This document shows, piece after piece, positions 1 to 10,108 of a DNA stretch of 64,000 bases. Origin of the DNA: Dermacentor variabilis. Lineage: Eukaryota; Arthropoda; Arachnida; Ixodida; Ixodidae. The position numbers and the translations under genes are program-made. The notes under the pieces were generated by a model that had not been told where the DNA came from, did not search any database, and saw only the letters and a program-made list of their open reading frames with translations. Position 1 is the stretch's first letter, and each line of letters begins with the position of its first letter. The DNA lies in contig NW_027460346.1 in the NCBI RefSeq assembly GCF_050947875.1, positions 4,778,000-4,841,999 of the forward strand, given 5' to 3'.

Positions 1-1755
1 TTCGGCGTCCATAAAGAGAAAAAAATCATCATGTGGGCTGATCTTGGTGAAAGTGCAGAAAGGGACCAAGCTCAATGGCACGTACCCCAGTGGGCTCGGG
101 AAACTGTAACGCGCCGTTCGGTATATTCGGGATGGGCCCACGTATGCGGAGTGCTTAACGCCTGCTTCACCTCCCCCGCGGGTGGGCTCTATATTGCACA
201 ATCTTCGGGCCGACCCGCGGCTCAGGTGAAGCACTTTGCTTTTCGTTTGATAGCTTTGACTGTCGTCAGCTTTCGCTGTCTTTCCACCTTCACAGATTGA
301 AATGGTTGTCAATTTTTTCACTCCTTTAGGGTGGCGGCAGTGATCGGCATCTCCTGGGGTGTGAAGATCAGTTTTGCTGATCGATTCGGTGCCCGCCCGA
401 TTAACTCGAGATGAGTTCAGTTGTCACTATCTATATGTGTATGGTGTTTGTGCAGCAAGTTCAATAAATCCCGCAACCATCCGTTCCCTTGGCTTTGGTT
501 TCCCTGGTGGCAGACTCCCCGCCGCCTTTTTTTTTATTACAAAATTGTTTGACTACGGTCCTTTTCATTTGTCTTTTTAATTTCGCAGCCTGCAATACTT
601 AGGTGCAGCAGACAGGGCTTAGTTTTTATTTTAATTATTTTTTAAATTAAATTTTATTGCCCAACACAATCTTTTGCGCTATCTATTCAACAATCACGCG
701 CGTCGCTGTTGCTTCATTGGTTCAACTTTCTTTCTTTATTGACTGATCCAGGTACAAGGAAAGGGGTTCGGTTCGTAGTCAGCTGGTCTCTACGCTCGTG
801 GAACGAGTTGCGGCGGGAGAAAACGCCAGTTGCGTTCAACTTTCTCTTTTGCTGGATTATTTTCTCGAGTGACGGCTCGCCGCGACGCTGGCCGATCTTC
901 GGAACCATATACCCGCGATATGGGTTAGATAAGATGGAATATAAGATATTGCGAAACAGCGTCCATCATAAAACCCTGCAAAAAGCGTTAAACCCACAAG
1001 CAACATGAATGTCATCCGTTACGTTGTCTGGTTTCTCCCTAATTGTGCAGCACTTTTCGTGCAAAATTGGCAACTGGAAACAAGAGTCGCAAGGAGTTGA
1101 GAAATTAAGCGAGATACTAAGGGAGAGAGTCAAGGCAACAGCCAAAGAAGAAAGAAAAGCGAGAATTAACAAATTTAACCGCCTTAGTGAAAATATTTAT
1201 GGATCAACATATTTTTGTTTAAAAATGAAGTAGAGAAAAAGCCGCCTGAAGTAGAGAATAACTCCGTGTCTTTTGAATCACGTTTCTACAGTTATCAGTC
1301 GAGCCGCCTTACGTAGCTACTTCTCTGCTGTGCTTATGTGGGTGTTTTTCTAAACTTCCACGGTGGGCGCAGTACGTCTAGAACCGCAGCGTCCTGCATG
1401 CGCTCTACGCGGTTGTACGGGACTGGAGGCCACGCATCGTTACGCAACTTCCTAAATAACAACACGAGTTGGTTTTGGCGCTTAACTTGGTAGAGCAGTA
1501 AACGAGGGATCCAAAAGAACTGTGATTGATTCGCAAATATATATTTCAATTTAATTCTTCCAAAGCTAATAGAAAAAACGCTACTGGAAATCTTCATTTT
1601 ACACTTTCGCTTCTTTACTAGTTATTGGCAGTGTTCTTCCTGCACTTCTTTCATGCGCGAGTCCCTTTGATCTGGCCCCTTGTTTGCCAAGTAAAGCAGG
1701 GGTGTATCTCACAGGCGTAACTGTGAGGTACAGCCTATTTCAACTCTTTCTTGAC
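1..1755. other. Gene-free repeat-like stretch
   Basis: I see no credible coding region here; all frames are short and lack domain-like composition. An AATAAA lies near 461 and is followed by a T-rich run near 530. A stem-loop can be drawn at 164-232: GCTTCACCT pairs with AGGTGAAGC and CCGCGGGT pairs with ACCCGCGG. This suggests a structured repeat rather than a gene. Confidence 0.4.
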
Positions 1756-1934
1756 CCGCGCCGTGGTTGCTCAGTGGCTATGGTGTTGGGCTGCTGAGCA
1801 CGAGGTCGCGGGGTCGAATCCCGGCCACGGCGCCTGCATTTCGATGGGGGCGAAATGCGAAAACACCCGTGTGCTTAGATTTATGTGCACGTTAAAGAAC
1901 CCCAGTTGGTCAAAATTTCCGGAGTCCTCCACTA
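1756..1934 (+). mobile_element. Ruka-type tRNA-derived SINE, 5' part (split)
   Basis: This is the tRNA-related head and body of a SINE I recognise as the ixodid Ruka family. A Pol III A-box-like segment (TTGCTCAGTGGCTATGG) and a B-box-like segment (GGTCGAATCCC) are visible, followed by the conserved AAAACACCCGTGT and GTGCACGTTAAAGAACCCC blocks. It stops abruptly after CTCCACTA. The missing 3' part (CGGCGTGCCTCATAATCAG onward) resumes at 12707, so a 10.77-kb element inserted into this copy. The head matches the copies at 18781 and 45261. Confidence 0.9.
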
Positions 1935-1956
1935 CACTGTAAAATAATTTACACCC
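1935..1956 (+). repeat. Left terminal inverted repeat of the 10.77-kb element
   Basis: These 22 bases match the reverse complement of 12683-12704 with one mismatch (CACTG versus CACAG). The target dinucleotide TA lies immediately outside. Confidence 0.85.
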
Positions 1957-2190
1957 CTAAGGGTTTTTTTCGGTGTCTATAACTAACCCCCTAGCACCCT
2001 TGAAAAAGCTGGGTTTTATAGGGAATTACACCCTTATGATGGTTATTCTATATTCCAATAACACCCTATCCCTTGAGGGTGTTTTAAACAACATATTACC
2101 CTTCGACCCAAGGGGTGTAAGGGTGTGATCAGGAATATATTACCCCTTCACCTATCGGGTGTAATGAGCAATATAATAACCCTTGAAGTA
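1950..2190. repeat. Left subterminal ACACCCTT/AAGGGTGT repeat cluster
   Basis: The words ACACCC, AAGGGTG, ACCCTT and GGGTGT recur in both orientations about every 20-40 bp. A matching cluster lies at 12510-12690. Such subterminal arrays are often transposase binding sites in DNA transposons; that role is inferred here. Confidence 0.6.
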
Positions 2191-2410
2191 TGGCATGTGG
2201 AAACATGTACATATGCACTTCATTGTTTGTTTCGTAAGTCTACAGTCAGGCTAGCACACAGAAATGTTATGTATGGTGTGCATACAATAGGTAATGTGTC
2301 TCCAAACGCACGGCATAGAAACTTTGAGAGAAAACACATAATCATGTGTGAGTGTTCTGCGTGAAATGGTCCTATTTACCACAGACACAGAGTGACTGCA
2401 TGGAGGGTCA

Positions 2411-2416
2411 TTTATT
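2411..2416 (-). terminator. Candidate polyadenylation signal (AATAAA) for the minus-strand gene
   Basis: TTTATT on the plus strand reads AATAAA on the minus strand. It lies 31 bases after the stop codon of the proposed terminal exon at 2448-2635. Confidence 0.4.
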
Positions 2417-2447
2417 CTAGCCTCCTGTACAATATTTAGAGCTTGCA

Positions 2448-5400
2448 CTATGCCTTGTATGTGGTGACAAGTCTTGTGGCCGTTCTACGTTGAAGAACAG
2501 TCTCATTCAAACCAAAGTTCCAGGGCACAGGCGAGGATGATGATGCCTTTGTGTAGCTCCATTTCAATGTCCTAAGGCGAGCCATCGTAGATGAAGCCAT
2601 TTCTTCATTGATCGCTGTAGCCATCTGCTTCTTTTCTGCCTGCAAAATGATTTGTTGCAATTTAATGTCAGGAAAAGTACACGAAACATGACAACCTGCG
2701 CTTCCCTGCATCATTCACTTCAATATTTCAAGATCACATGAAGAGCAGGTTAAAGAAAACAAGCACAGATAGCGCTTACTTCCAAGAAATCGTTATTTCG
2801 TAAGAATAAGGCATTTAATCTGCCACATCATGAATGTAGGAGAGACAGGCTACACAATTATATGAGGGCAATTCAGAAATTATTGCCTCCAAGCCCACTA
2901 CTTTGCCAATATTACAGCAAACATTTTGAACTCTTTATCATTGATGCACTTATGTTTAAGCTATCGAATGTCACTTGCCTCGCCTTCCTATTTCTTCTCG
3001 TTCCAGAGTAATCGAGCAATTCACATGGCAACCTGTGGTGACGTCCAGTTGAAACAACAGGCTGTAATTAAATTTCTGACTGTGGAAGGTTGTGTGCATA
3101 TCAACATTCATGGCCATCTGACTGCAGTTTACAGAAATGCCTATGTTGATGTCAGCACTGTGCGGAGGTGGGCAAGGACTGTGAAAGACCAAAATCCTGC
3201 CTCATCAAATCTCCCGGATCAGCACCGAAATGGACGGCCCACAATGGCTTCTGATGAGGGTCATGGACATCAGGCAGACGAGTCGACTGGGCGCAGCAAT
3301 CGCAGGATCAAGCAACACCAGATTGCAACAACACTCGCTATTTCCATTGGCTCAGTGAACCACATCATTAAAGACCTGCGTTACAAGAAGACTTGCGCTT
3401 GTTGAATGTCACGGTAACCGACGACTGACATGAAAAAGTCGAAGCATAGCCAACAAGTTCAATTCTTCTTGTAACCCAGGAGGTTTTTAATTATGTGGTT
3501 CATTGAACCAATGGAAATAGCGAGTGTTGTAGCAATCTGGTGTTGCTTGATCCTGCGATTGACCCGATTCAACTCGTCTGCCTGATGTTGATGATCCTCA
3601 TAAGAAGCCGTTGTGAGCCGTTCAGTTCGGTGCTGATCCTGGACATTTGATGCGGCTGGATTTTGATGTTTCTCAGTACTTGCCCACCTACGCACAAAGC
3701 TGACTTCAACACAGGCATCCCCGTAAACTGCTTTCAGATGGCAATGAATGTTGAAGGGCGCAGAACCTTCCGCAGTGAGAAATTCAATTACAGCCCACTG
3801 TTTCAACCGGACATCACCACTGGATGCCATGCATTGCTCGATTACTTTGGAACGCGAAGAGACAGGAAGATGGGGCAAGTGACATTCTATAGCTTAAACA
3901 TCAGTACATTAATGATAAAGAGCCAAAATGTTTGCAGTACTACTGGTAAAGTAGTGGGTTTGGAGGCATTACTCTCTTAACCGTCCTCATATTACAGCAA
4001 TAACGCTGGGCAGTTTGTTTTTGTGTGTGACCTCTGACCCAAAACTAGAATTTAGTGATCTTAGGCTTCTAAATTCGCCTCACTGGTGTGCTCTTGATCA
4101 CTTAATTGTCATGGTGGTTGCTCTGCAAATGTTTATCAAGCATGGTTCCTCTAAAATATTCGACACAATTATTTGTAACATATTCAATGAAAATTTTAAA
4201 ATGTTAGTTGAGAGCATTACTTGTTTCGTTTTCCTGTTGTTCATTTTATACTAAGCATCACTAAGCTGACCTTTATTTTATTCTTAATCTCTGACTTACA
4301 CAGTGCTGGTAACAACCCCTCTGTCAGAACTATTTGGCATCTCTACTACAAAGAAGCCCTACCTACACCTTCTGACATCATCTTAGCCATCTCCACTAAG
4401 CAAGCACATAATCCTGCTGGTATTTTTATTACAGGGGTTTTCACTAAAGATCTTCCAAACAAGAACACTTTAGCATTTGATCATTTAGATGCTTTTAACT
4501 GAAACAACACAGTGAATCCATCATGCTTAACAGAAGTTTAGCTATTTTAATCAAAGCACAGTTAAAGCCTTTCATGTATGAAGTTGGTGATCTGCTTTCA
4601 CTTGATCTTGCTGGTTATATGATTGTGAGTTACACTGAGATCAAACATTCTAATGGCCAACATCTTTCATCTGTGAAGCGCAGAAAACTTTAGTGCACTT
4701 GTCAGTGTTGTTACGGCATTCTTATATGTGATGATTAGGCTGCTGGCTGTTTAGCACTGTAGTAGCATTGTACAGCGTGATTATTTTTAAGTTTTATGGA
4801 ATTTTAAAAAATGTCCTGCGGCAGATGGCATAATTCCTGTCCTTGAGCTAGATTATTTAATGAGGTGGACATTACTAGCATGAGAAATCGAAACACATGC
4901 TCAACTAAATAAAAAAAATCACTAATTAACTTCGTAACTAATTATATTACTGCACATATTGCAATTTATGAATTGTAGCCAGTGAGCTTGGAAGACGTAT
5001 GCATTTGAACTTCCAGGATGACACCAGCTTAGGAATATTTCCCTGATAAAGACCAATACACAAGGGTGTTCCCGTTACTTTTGTGCATCAGTACATAAAA
5101 GCACATTTTGTTAAAATAGGTAAGTGGAACAACAGTGCATTTTTACAGCAAGTTTGATGGTGCATATCTCCAAACTGACGCCATTCTGGAAATAAATTCC
5201 AAGTAGATACAGCTTATAATCTCACTGGCTATGATTCGTAAATTACAATATGTGCCCCAGATATGTGGTGGCGCTGGCAAACACTCCCAGGGTTCTAGTA
5301 GGAAACATAAATACCCAAGAAAGTGATGGGGAAACGGCGCCCGCAGTAGCTCAATTGGTAAAGCATCTAACGCGTAATGCGAAGACATGGGTTCGTTCCC

Positions 5401-8400
5401 CACCTGCGGCAAGTTGTTTTTTCATCCACTTTCATTTCCATTAATTTATCATTTCTTTATTTCATTTGTTAATCACAAGTAACTTACCCTAACTTGTCCT
5501 TGGTGTCAATGTTTGCTGGCTTCTTAGGATATAATTCATTCGAAATATAATAAAATTTTCTAATTAGTTTAATATGTTTCGATTTCTCGTGCAAGATATA
5601 TCTGCCTGTTTGAATATTCCTGCTCAAGGACTAGAATTATGCTATATGCAACAGGGCTATATTTAAAAATTCCACAAAACTGAAAATCATCACCCTGTAC
5701 AAAAACAGTGTGAATTTAAAAACAAGCTTCAGTGAACCTTCAGTGAATCAGCAAATGGCCAGTGTAACTAGTCTGATCATCCTGGAAATCTTTTGTAGCT
5801 TATAAGCATAGTGCATTTCAATTGCACATTTAGGAGTGCAAATTTTTCTTGAAGTCAGCTTTTTCTTTTTAACAGCTAGCATCCCTGCCAGTTTGCTTAA
5901 ACATAATGTTGCACGACTTCAACAGTACTGCACAATCAGACTTTTTTCTGCTCACAGTGTCTAGTGATGTGTCTTTAGCAGCTGAGATAATTAATGTTCA
6001 TGCAGATAAACATCAGAAAACGTTGCAATAACTGCCAAGAAAATGCAATCATGCATTTTGTTTACAAAAGAGCATGTGCTGTACCTTCTGCCAGGCTTGT
6101 TCTCCATGTCAGGCTAGTACGGAACTTGCACAAGAGGCACCTTTTGCATCCATGAAGATATTTTATATGGTTATGGTGGGGGGGTGTCGAAACACGACAT
6201 CAACCATAAGACTTTGAACTATTTTATGAAACAGTTATTTGTACAAAGATAGAAAAGGCACCAATTTTGAATTTATCACATTTGGTTTAGAGTACCATAG
6301 TATAAATGGCTCAACTGGTACAGGTACGCAAACGGGCTAGTTGGTATTGGCCAATGACGTTAGACAACGTGAACTCGACAAAGGATGGAGAAAGAGGCGA
6401 TAGCATTTGTTCCATTTCTCGCCACTTTTGACGTCCTTTGTACAAGTCTGCACTGTCGAACATCATGGATCAACTAGTACAGCCTGAAAAAAATGCCATG
6501 AAAGAAAACTTGGCTTTCAACCTCGACACTTCTGCCTGTTAGGTATTATGGTTTCTTTAGAACTTATTTCTTTATACAAAGTCAGACCCATAAAGTAAAG
6601 CTTACTGAGAAAGAAATGAACAACATCAACACCTCTCAAGGCACATGCATCAAAGGAGTCAGAGCATCATACACATTACCTTTAAGTGCAAGAGTGTTCT
6701 TTTTCTTAGGCAAACTGCATTTCTAGTTTCTTAAAGCCTATATATTTATTTGCCATAGCTATGGGAAAATCACAACATGGAAAAAGATATGTTGATGCAA
6801 TTTCAACTATTATGTACAACAACAAAAGGTAAAGCACAGGAAGTCTCACTGCTCCTCTGTCTAAATGACATTCAGTTTCATTTGTCATGTCCACTCCTAT
6901 CCCGATGAGAAAGTAGACGAAGGATCTGATATCCTAGCTGACATAAAGAGTAAAAAAGGGAGCTAGCTGGTCAGGCCATGTAGTGCAGACTTGATAAATC
7001 ATTAACTAGCGCGAAAAGGACAACGGACGACAGCTAGAAGCACACAGGATAGAACTCTAGGTTTCAACTGAAATTTTGGCTACACAGAAACATAGGATTC
7101 AGGGGATGCGACTACGACGCATGGAAGCAACATTCATCCTTCCTTTTCCCTGCCTGACACAGGAGGTATCGGAGCAAATCGATGGACAGGTTCATTTCGA
7201 GATACGAAAACTCTTTTTTGGCGAGTCAGGGAAGGGGTGCTTACACACCTATTATCCGCATTTTGATGCAAAGTGCTTCTACTATTTTCATGTTGACCTG
7301 CCTCTAGAGCCGGCTGGGCAGATGAGTGCTTTGAAACTGCTCAGTGCATGAGCACCTACAGCAATGATTGGCCGGATGGCCACCAGCCACTGACAACTGC
7401 CCTATCTTTGTTACCCCAAGTGGTCGTTTAAACACCGACCTGTTTGGCTTAAGGAAACATAGGGCAGCTTTCAGTACCTTAGTGGCTGGTGGCCACATGG
7501 CCAATCATCCCCATACGTGCCCATGCACCGAGCAGTTTCAAAGCAATTGTGTGCTCAGGCAGCTCCAGAATCAGGTACATAGGGTAATATACGAACCACT
7601 TTGCATCAAAAAAGCGGGGAATAGGTGTGTAAGCACCCGTCTCTGGCTCTTACCAAGAAAGTTCGTAAGTGAAATTAACCTGTTCATCAATTTGTTCCGA
7701 TAGCTCCTTTGTTGTTTCTGTCTGTCGACATTCTGTGTATTCCATGTTTCTGTGTAGCAAAAATTTCAGTTGAAGTCTAGAGTTATGTCTCATGTGCTTC
7801 TTGATGTTGTCTTTGTCACGCTAGTTATTGATGTCTCAAGTCTGCAATGAGCACCAACTAGCCCAAGTGCCTTCTTCAACCATGTAATGCATAGGGCAGA
7901 TAACCGGTGGCACATTCGAGTTACAGAACGGATGCCAAGGGAAGAGAAGGGTAGTCAAGGAAGGTAGAGAATTAGACTGTATGATGAAGTCAGGAAATTT
8001 GCAGGCCTCACTTCGATTCAGCTAGCGCAAGACAGAGGTAATTGGAGCTCACTGGGAGAGGTTTTCATCCTCTGGTGGAAAAAATATGTAGGCCCATTGT
8101 GATGAAAAAAGTATACCTGTCGGCTCAGCCATCTTCACTGCCTTTTCAGCAATGTGTAGGCCCAAGACAGCCAGTCGGTTCCCATGCAATTGCTTCATGC
8201 TGACTGTAACTGCATGGGCACAAGAAAACAACCTACCATTAATGCCACCCGAGATTGACCACTCAATAAAAGAACCTCTCAAAACTGCAAATACAATTAA
8301 GCATTTACCACCCTAATACATACATACATAACGGCCAAGAATAGTTACAATAACCATACGCTTTATAACTAGACAATAAAATAAGGTAGTGAAACGTACA

Positions 8401-9480
8401 ATAACCGTAGGACGTTCAGTGCAATTCATTTCAGAAATACTGTTGACCACTGACAGGACGCCTTAGGCAAGGTTCAGTCACACAACAAGAAAATATAAAT
8501 AGTAGTACTAATAAGCATGCCTGCGTGAAACCAAGACACGAGTTCAAGAACGAGAAAAAAATAGATTAGGATCAGTGTACTTATATATACAAAAAGATAA
8601 ATTTATAAACAAACAGCGCAACCACGCGTTCATCTGCAACAGCACGAGAGCTTCTAGAACAAACGAGCACAACTTAAAACGAAGGATAAGTGCATAGCCA
8701 GGATGGCCGTAATTCTTTTGTTTTGCATTAGTTCTAGTCATGAAAGCACAAGCATTGCAAGCTACCTGCGCCATTACCTATCACGTGACCTCCGACAAAA
8801 AATACAAAAAGATACAATTGAGTGCCAGTACATAAGCGACATTTAATACGGTTGTCACACTGCACACTTTTGGCCGCGATCGATCCTGACCGGAATCGAA
8901 TTTCTCGGCGCGTTTGGCTTCGTTGCACAATCTGCGGACGGGAGCCAATCGCGGTCGAAAAGTTCCATCCAAAACGGGCTCGATCGTAATCGAAAGTGGC
9001 CCTGTGACACCGGTATAAGTCTGCGCCCCTCTTTGGTAACAGAATGAACCAATTAGTCAAACCATAGTATTATTTACCTGCCTGCGCCGAATACTGACGC
9101 GTAGCAGTACTTAATTCTCTACAACTCCAGTTGAGGACACGTGAACAATGAAACATTGGATTTTTTTTTCTTTTTCACATTCGGTGCCCGTAGGCTGCGC
9201 CTAGAGTACAGATACTACACTCGCATCCAACATACCCTGCGCTGTCCTTTAAAGAAATTACGCGAAAATTACTACCACAATGACGCACCATAACAACGCG
9301 ATGCTGAACGTGACTACGTACGTACCTTTTTATATGAGCAGTCCATGCGCCTTGCAAAAGGCCCTCGGTTTGAAGGCGGAGCGCTGTCACGATGTGTACT
9401 CTGGGCACGCCGTTTCGTTTACGTAGTGGATGGACCATGTTGACGATGCATTCCGCCGAAAAACAAAACGTCCACTTCAT
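2448..9480 (-). CDS. Tentative three-exon gene inside the TIR element (141 aa, unknown)
   Basis: This is a proposed spliced reading and is not certain. Exon 1 (9480-9326) starts at an ATG with an in-frame TAA nine bases upstream, and ends at a strong donor (AAAAG/GTACGTACG, phase 2). Exon 2 (8199-8117) follows acceptor GTCAG/C, reads MKQLHGNRLAVLGL and onward, and ends at donor GACAG/GTATAC (phase 1). Exon 3 (2635-2448) follows a tandem acceptor TTTTGCAGGCAG, reads KKQMATAINEEM and onward, and ends at TAG with AATAAA 31 bases later. Phases agree across both junctions, giving 141 codons. The product is mostly helical and basic with a C-terminal WNFGLNETVLQRR; I recognise no family. A GC-rich, CpG-rich block upstream could be its promoter. 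The roughly 5.5-kb second intron contains the nested repeats. Exons could be missing, or the blocks could be chance. Confidence 0.35.
2863..3989. mobile_element. Mariner-derived foldback: two transposase N-termini facing each other
   Basis: Arms of about 550 bp (2863-3415 and about 3455-3989) are inverted copies. The outer ends read TGAGGGCAATTCAG and, inverted, TGAGGACGGTTAAG, and each is flanked by TA (2861-2862, 3990-3991). Each arm encodes only the N-terminal DNA-binding part of a mariner-type transposase, about 120 aa, with QLKQQAVIKFLT, HLTAVY, STVRRWA and RRIKQHQIATTLAISIGSVNHII. One copy is on the plus strand (about 3027-3402) and one on the minus strand (about 3832-3459). The catalytic DDD domain is absent, so this is a non-autonomous dimer. 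An unrelated 40-50 bp joins the arms. Confidence 0.8.
3992..4769. other. AT-rich stretch without recognisable gene
   Basis: Short frames only. The plus frame at 4221-4502 has no domain I recognise and no splice context. Probably intronic or decayed repeat sequence within the 10.77-kb element. Confidence 0.4.
4772..5697. mobile_element. CAGGGTG-ended TIR element with TA target duplication
   Basis: The left end CAGCGTGATTATTTTTAAG pairs with the inverted right end CAGGGTGATGATTTTCAG. Similarity continues inward for more than 100 bp: GGCATAATTCCTGTCCTTGAG against GCATAATTCTAGTCCTTGAG, then GAGAAATCGAAACA on both sides. TA flanks both ends (4770-4771, 5698-5699). No transposase frame remains; the interior carries a tRNA-headed SINE at 5339. 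It is a MITE-like, non-autonomous Tc1/mariner-type element by TSD and end sequence. Confidence 0.7.
5339..5545 (+). mobile_element. tRNA-headed SINE (second family)
   Basis: The head reads GCAGTAGCTCAATTGGTAAA (A box) and GGTTCGTTCCCC (B box), followed by CACCTGCGGCA, a tRNA-like acceptor end. The body begins GTTTTTTCATCCACTTTCAT and is AT-rich. A diverged minus-strand copy at 25345-25428 shares the same body, supporting a dispersed family. It is not a functional tRNA: the anticodon stem-loop is imperfect and the 3' body is fused. Confidence 0.75.
5703..6959. other. Anonymous AT-rich stretch
   Basis: No coding region, TIR pair or structured RNA that I can support. A GGGCTAGTTGGT word near 6343 recalls the ends of the Penelope-like foldback that starts at 6960. 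Confidence 0.35.
6960..7875. mobile_element. Large foldback (arms about 0.45 kb) resembling Penelope terminal sequence
   Basis: The left arm (about 6960-7420) and right arm (about 7440-7875) are diverged inverted copies. Paired blocks include GCAGACTTGA, AACTAGCG, TTTCAACTGAAATTTT, GGTGCTTACACACCTATT, GATGCAAAGTG and GGTGGCCACCAGCCACT style segments. The centre is near GTTTAAAC (7427). The outer words (GCTAGTTGGT, GCGCGAAAAGGACAA) resemble sequences flanking the Penelope relics elsewhere in the window. There is no protein frame; paired short frames here only mirror the inverted repeat. Confidence 0.6.
7895..8048 (+). mobile_element. 3' fragment of an RTE-type LINE
   Basis: AGATAACCGGTGGCAC, CAAGGGAAGAGAAGGGTAG, TGAAGTCAGGAAATTTGCAGG and AATTGGAGCTCACTGGGAGAGG align with the tail region of the RTE copy at 21796-21965. 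Only the extreme C-terminal coding and 3' region is present, and it lacks the TGATGA tail. Confidence 0.65.
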
Positions 9481-9830
9481 CACTGTTTAGGCCGAATGGA
9501 AGATGTTTTCTCCTTCGCCACGAATGACGGCCGTCGTAGGCATAGTAAACACACTGTCACAAAGAAACACCGATGTCGTAGGCCGCTGCTGCCTTTCTTT
9601 CTCACGCATAATCGCGTCGCCATCACTCTGGACGCTCACTTCGCGTCGATGAGCGCAAAAGTACACGAAAACAACGAGGTGGTACAACCTAAACGCAGCA
9701 AAAGACAATCTAATTACTCACAACTTCAAGAATGTCACGGAGAACACACCATAACACACATGCACCCGGCGGCCCGCCCCGAGACGCAGGAAATGACGTA
9801 GCGGCGATAGCGGCGACACCCGTCGGGGGA
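9481..9830 (-). promoter_or_regulatory. CpG-rich block upstream of the tentative gene
   Basis: GC- and CpG-richness rises here relative to the AT-rich surroundings, with GCGGCGATAGCGGCGACAC and TGACGTAGC near the distal edge. It lies directly upstream of the ATG proposed at 9480 on the minus strand. No TATA box is evident. Promoter function is inferred from composition and position only. Confidence 0.3.
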
Positions 9831-10052
9831 AGTTATTTCAATTTCGGTTTCGTTTTCAAGGCATAAATACAAATATTTTTTTAAACTACATGTGTATGTT
9901 ACTTTCCCAGCTATTTATTTTACGCAACCTCTAAGCCATTTTCTGTGTTTACGGGTAGCTTCAGTAGAAATTTATTCGCAGAAACATTGCCTGATATTAA
10001 ATCAAATGGAATGGCAAAGGTGAGCTGGAAACTGCGTGTAAGTGATTTCACT

Positions 10053-10108
<56 letters not shown>

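Noticed and set aside
5339..5412. Possible true tRNA gene
   Set aside because: Anticodon arm is imperfect and the unit is fused to a SINE body that recurs at 25345.
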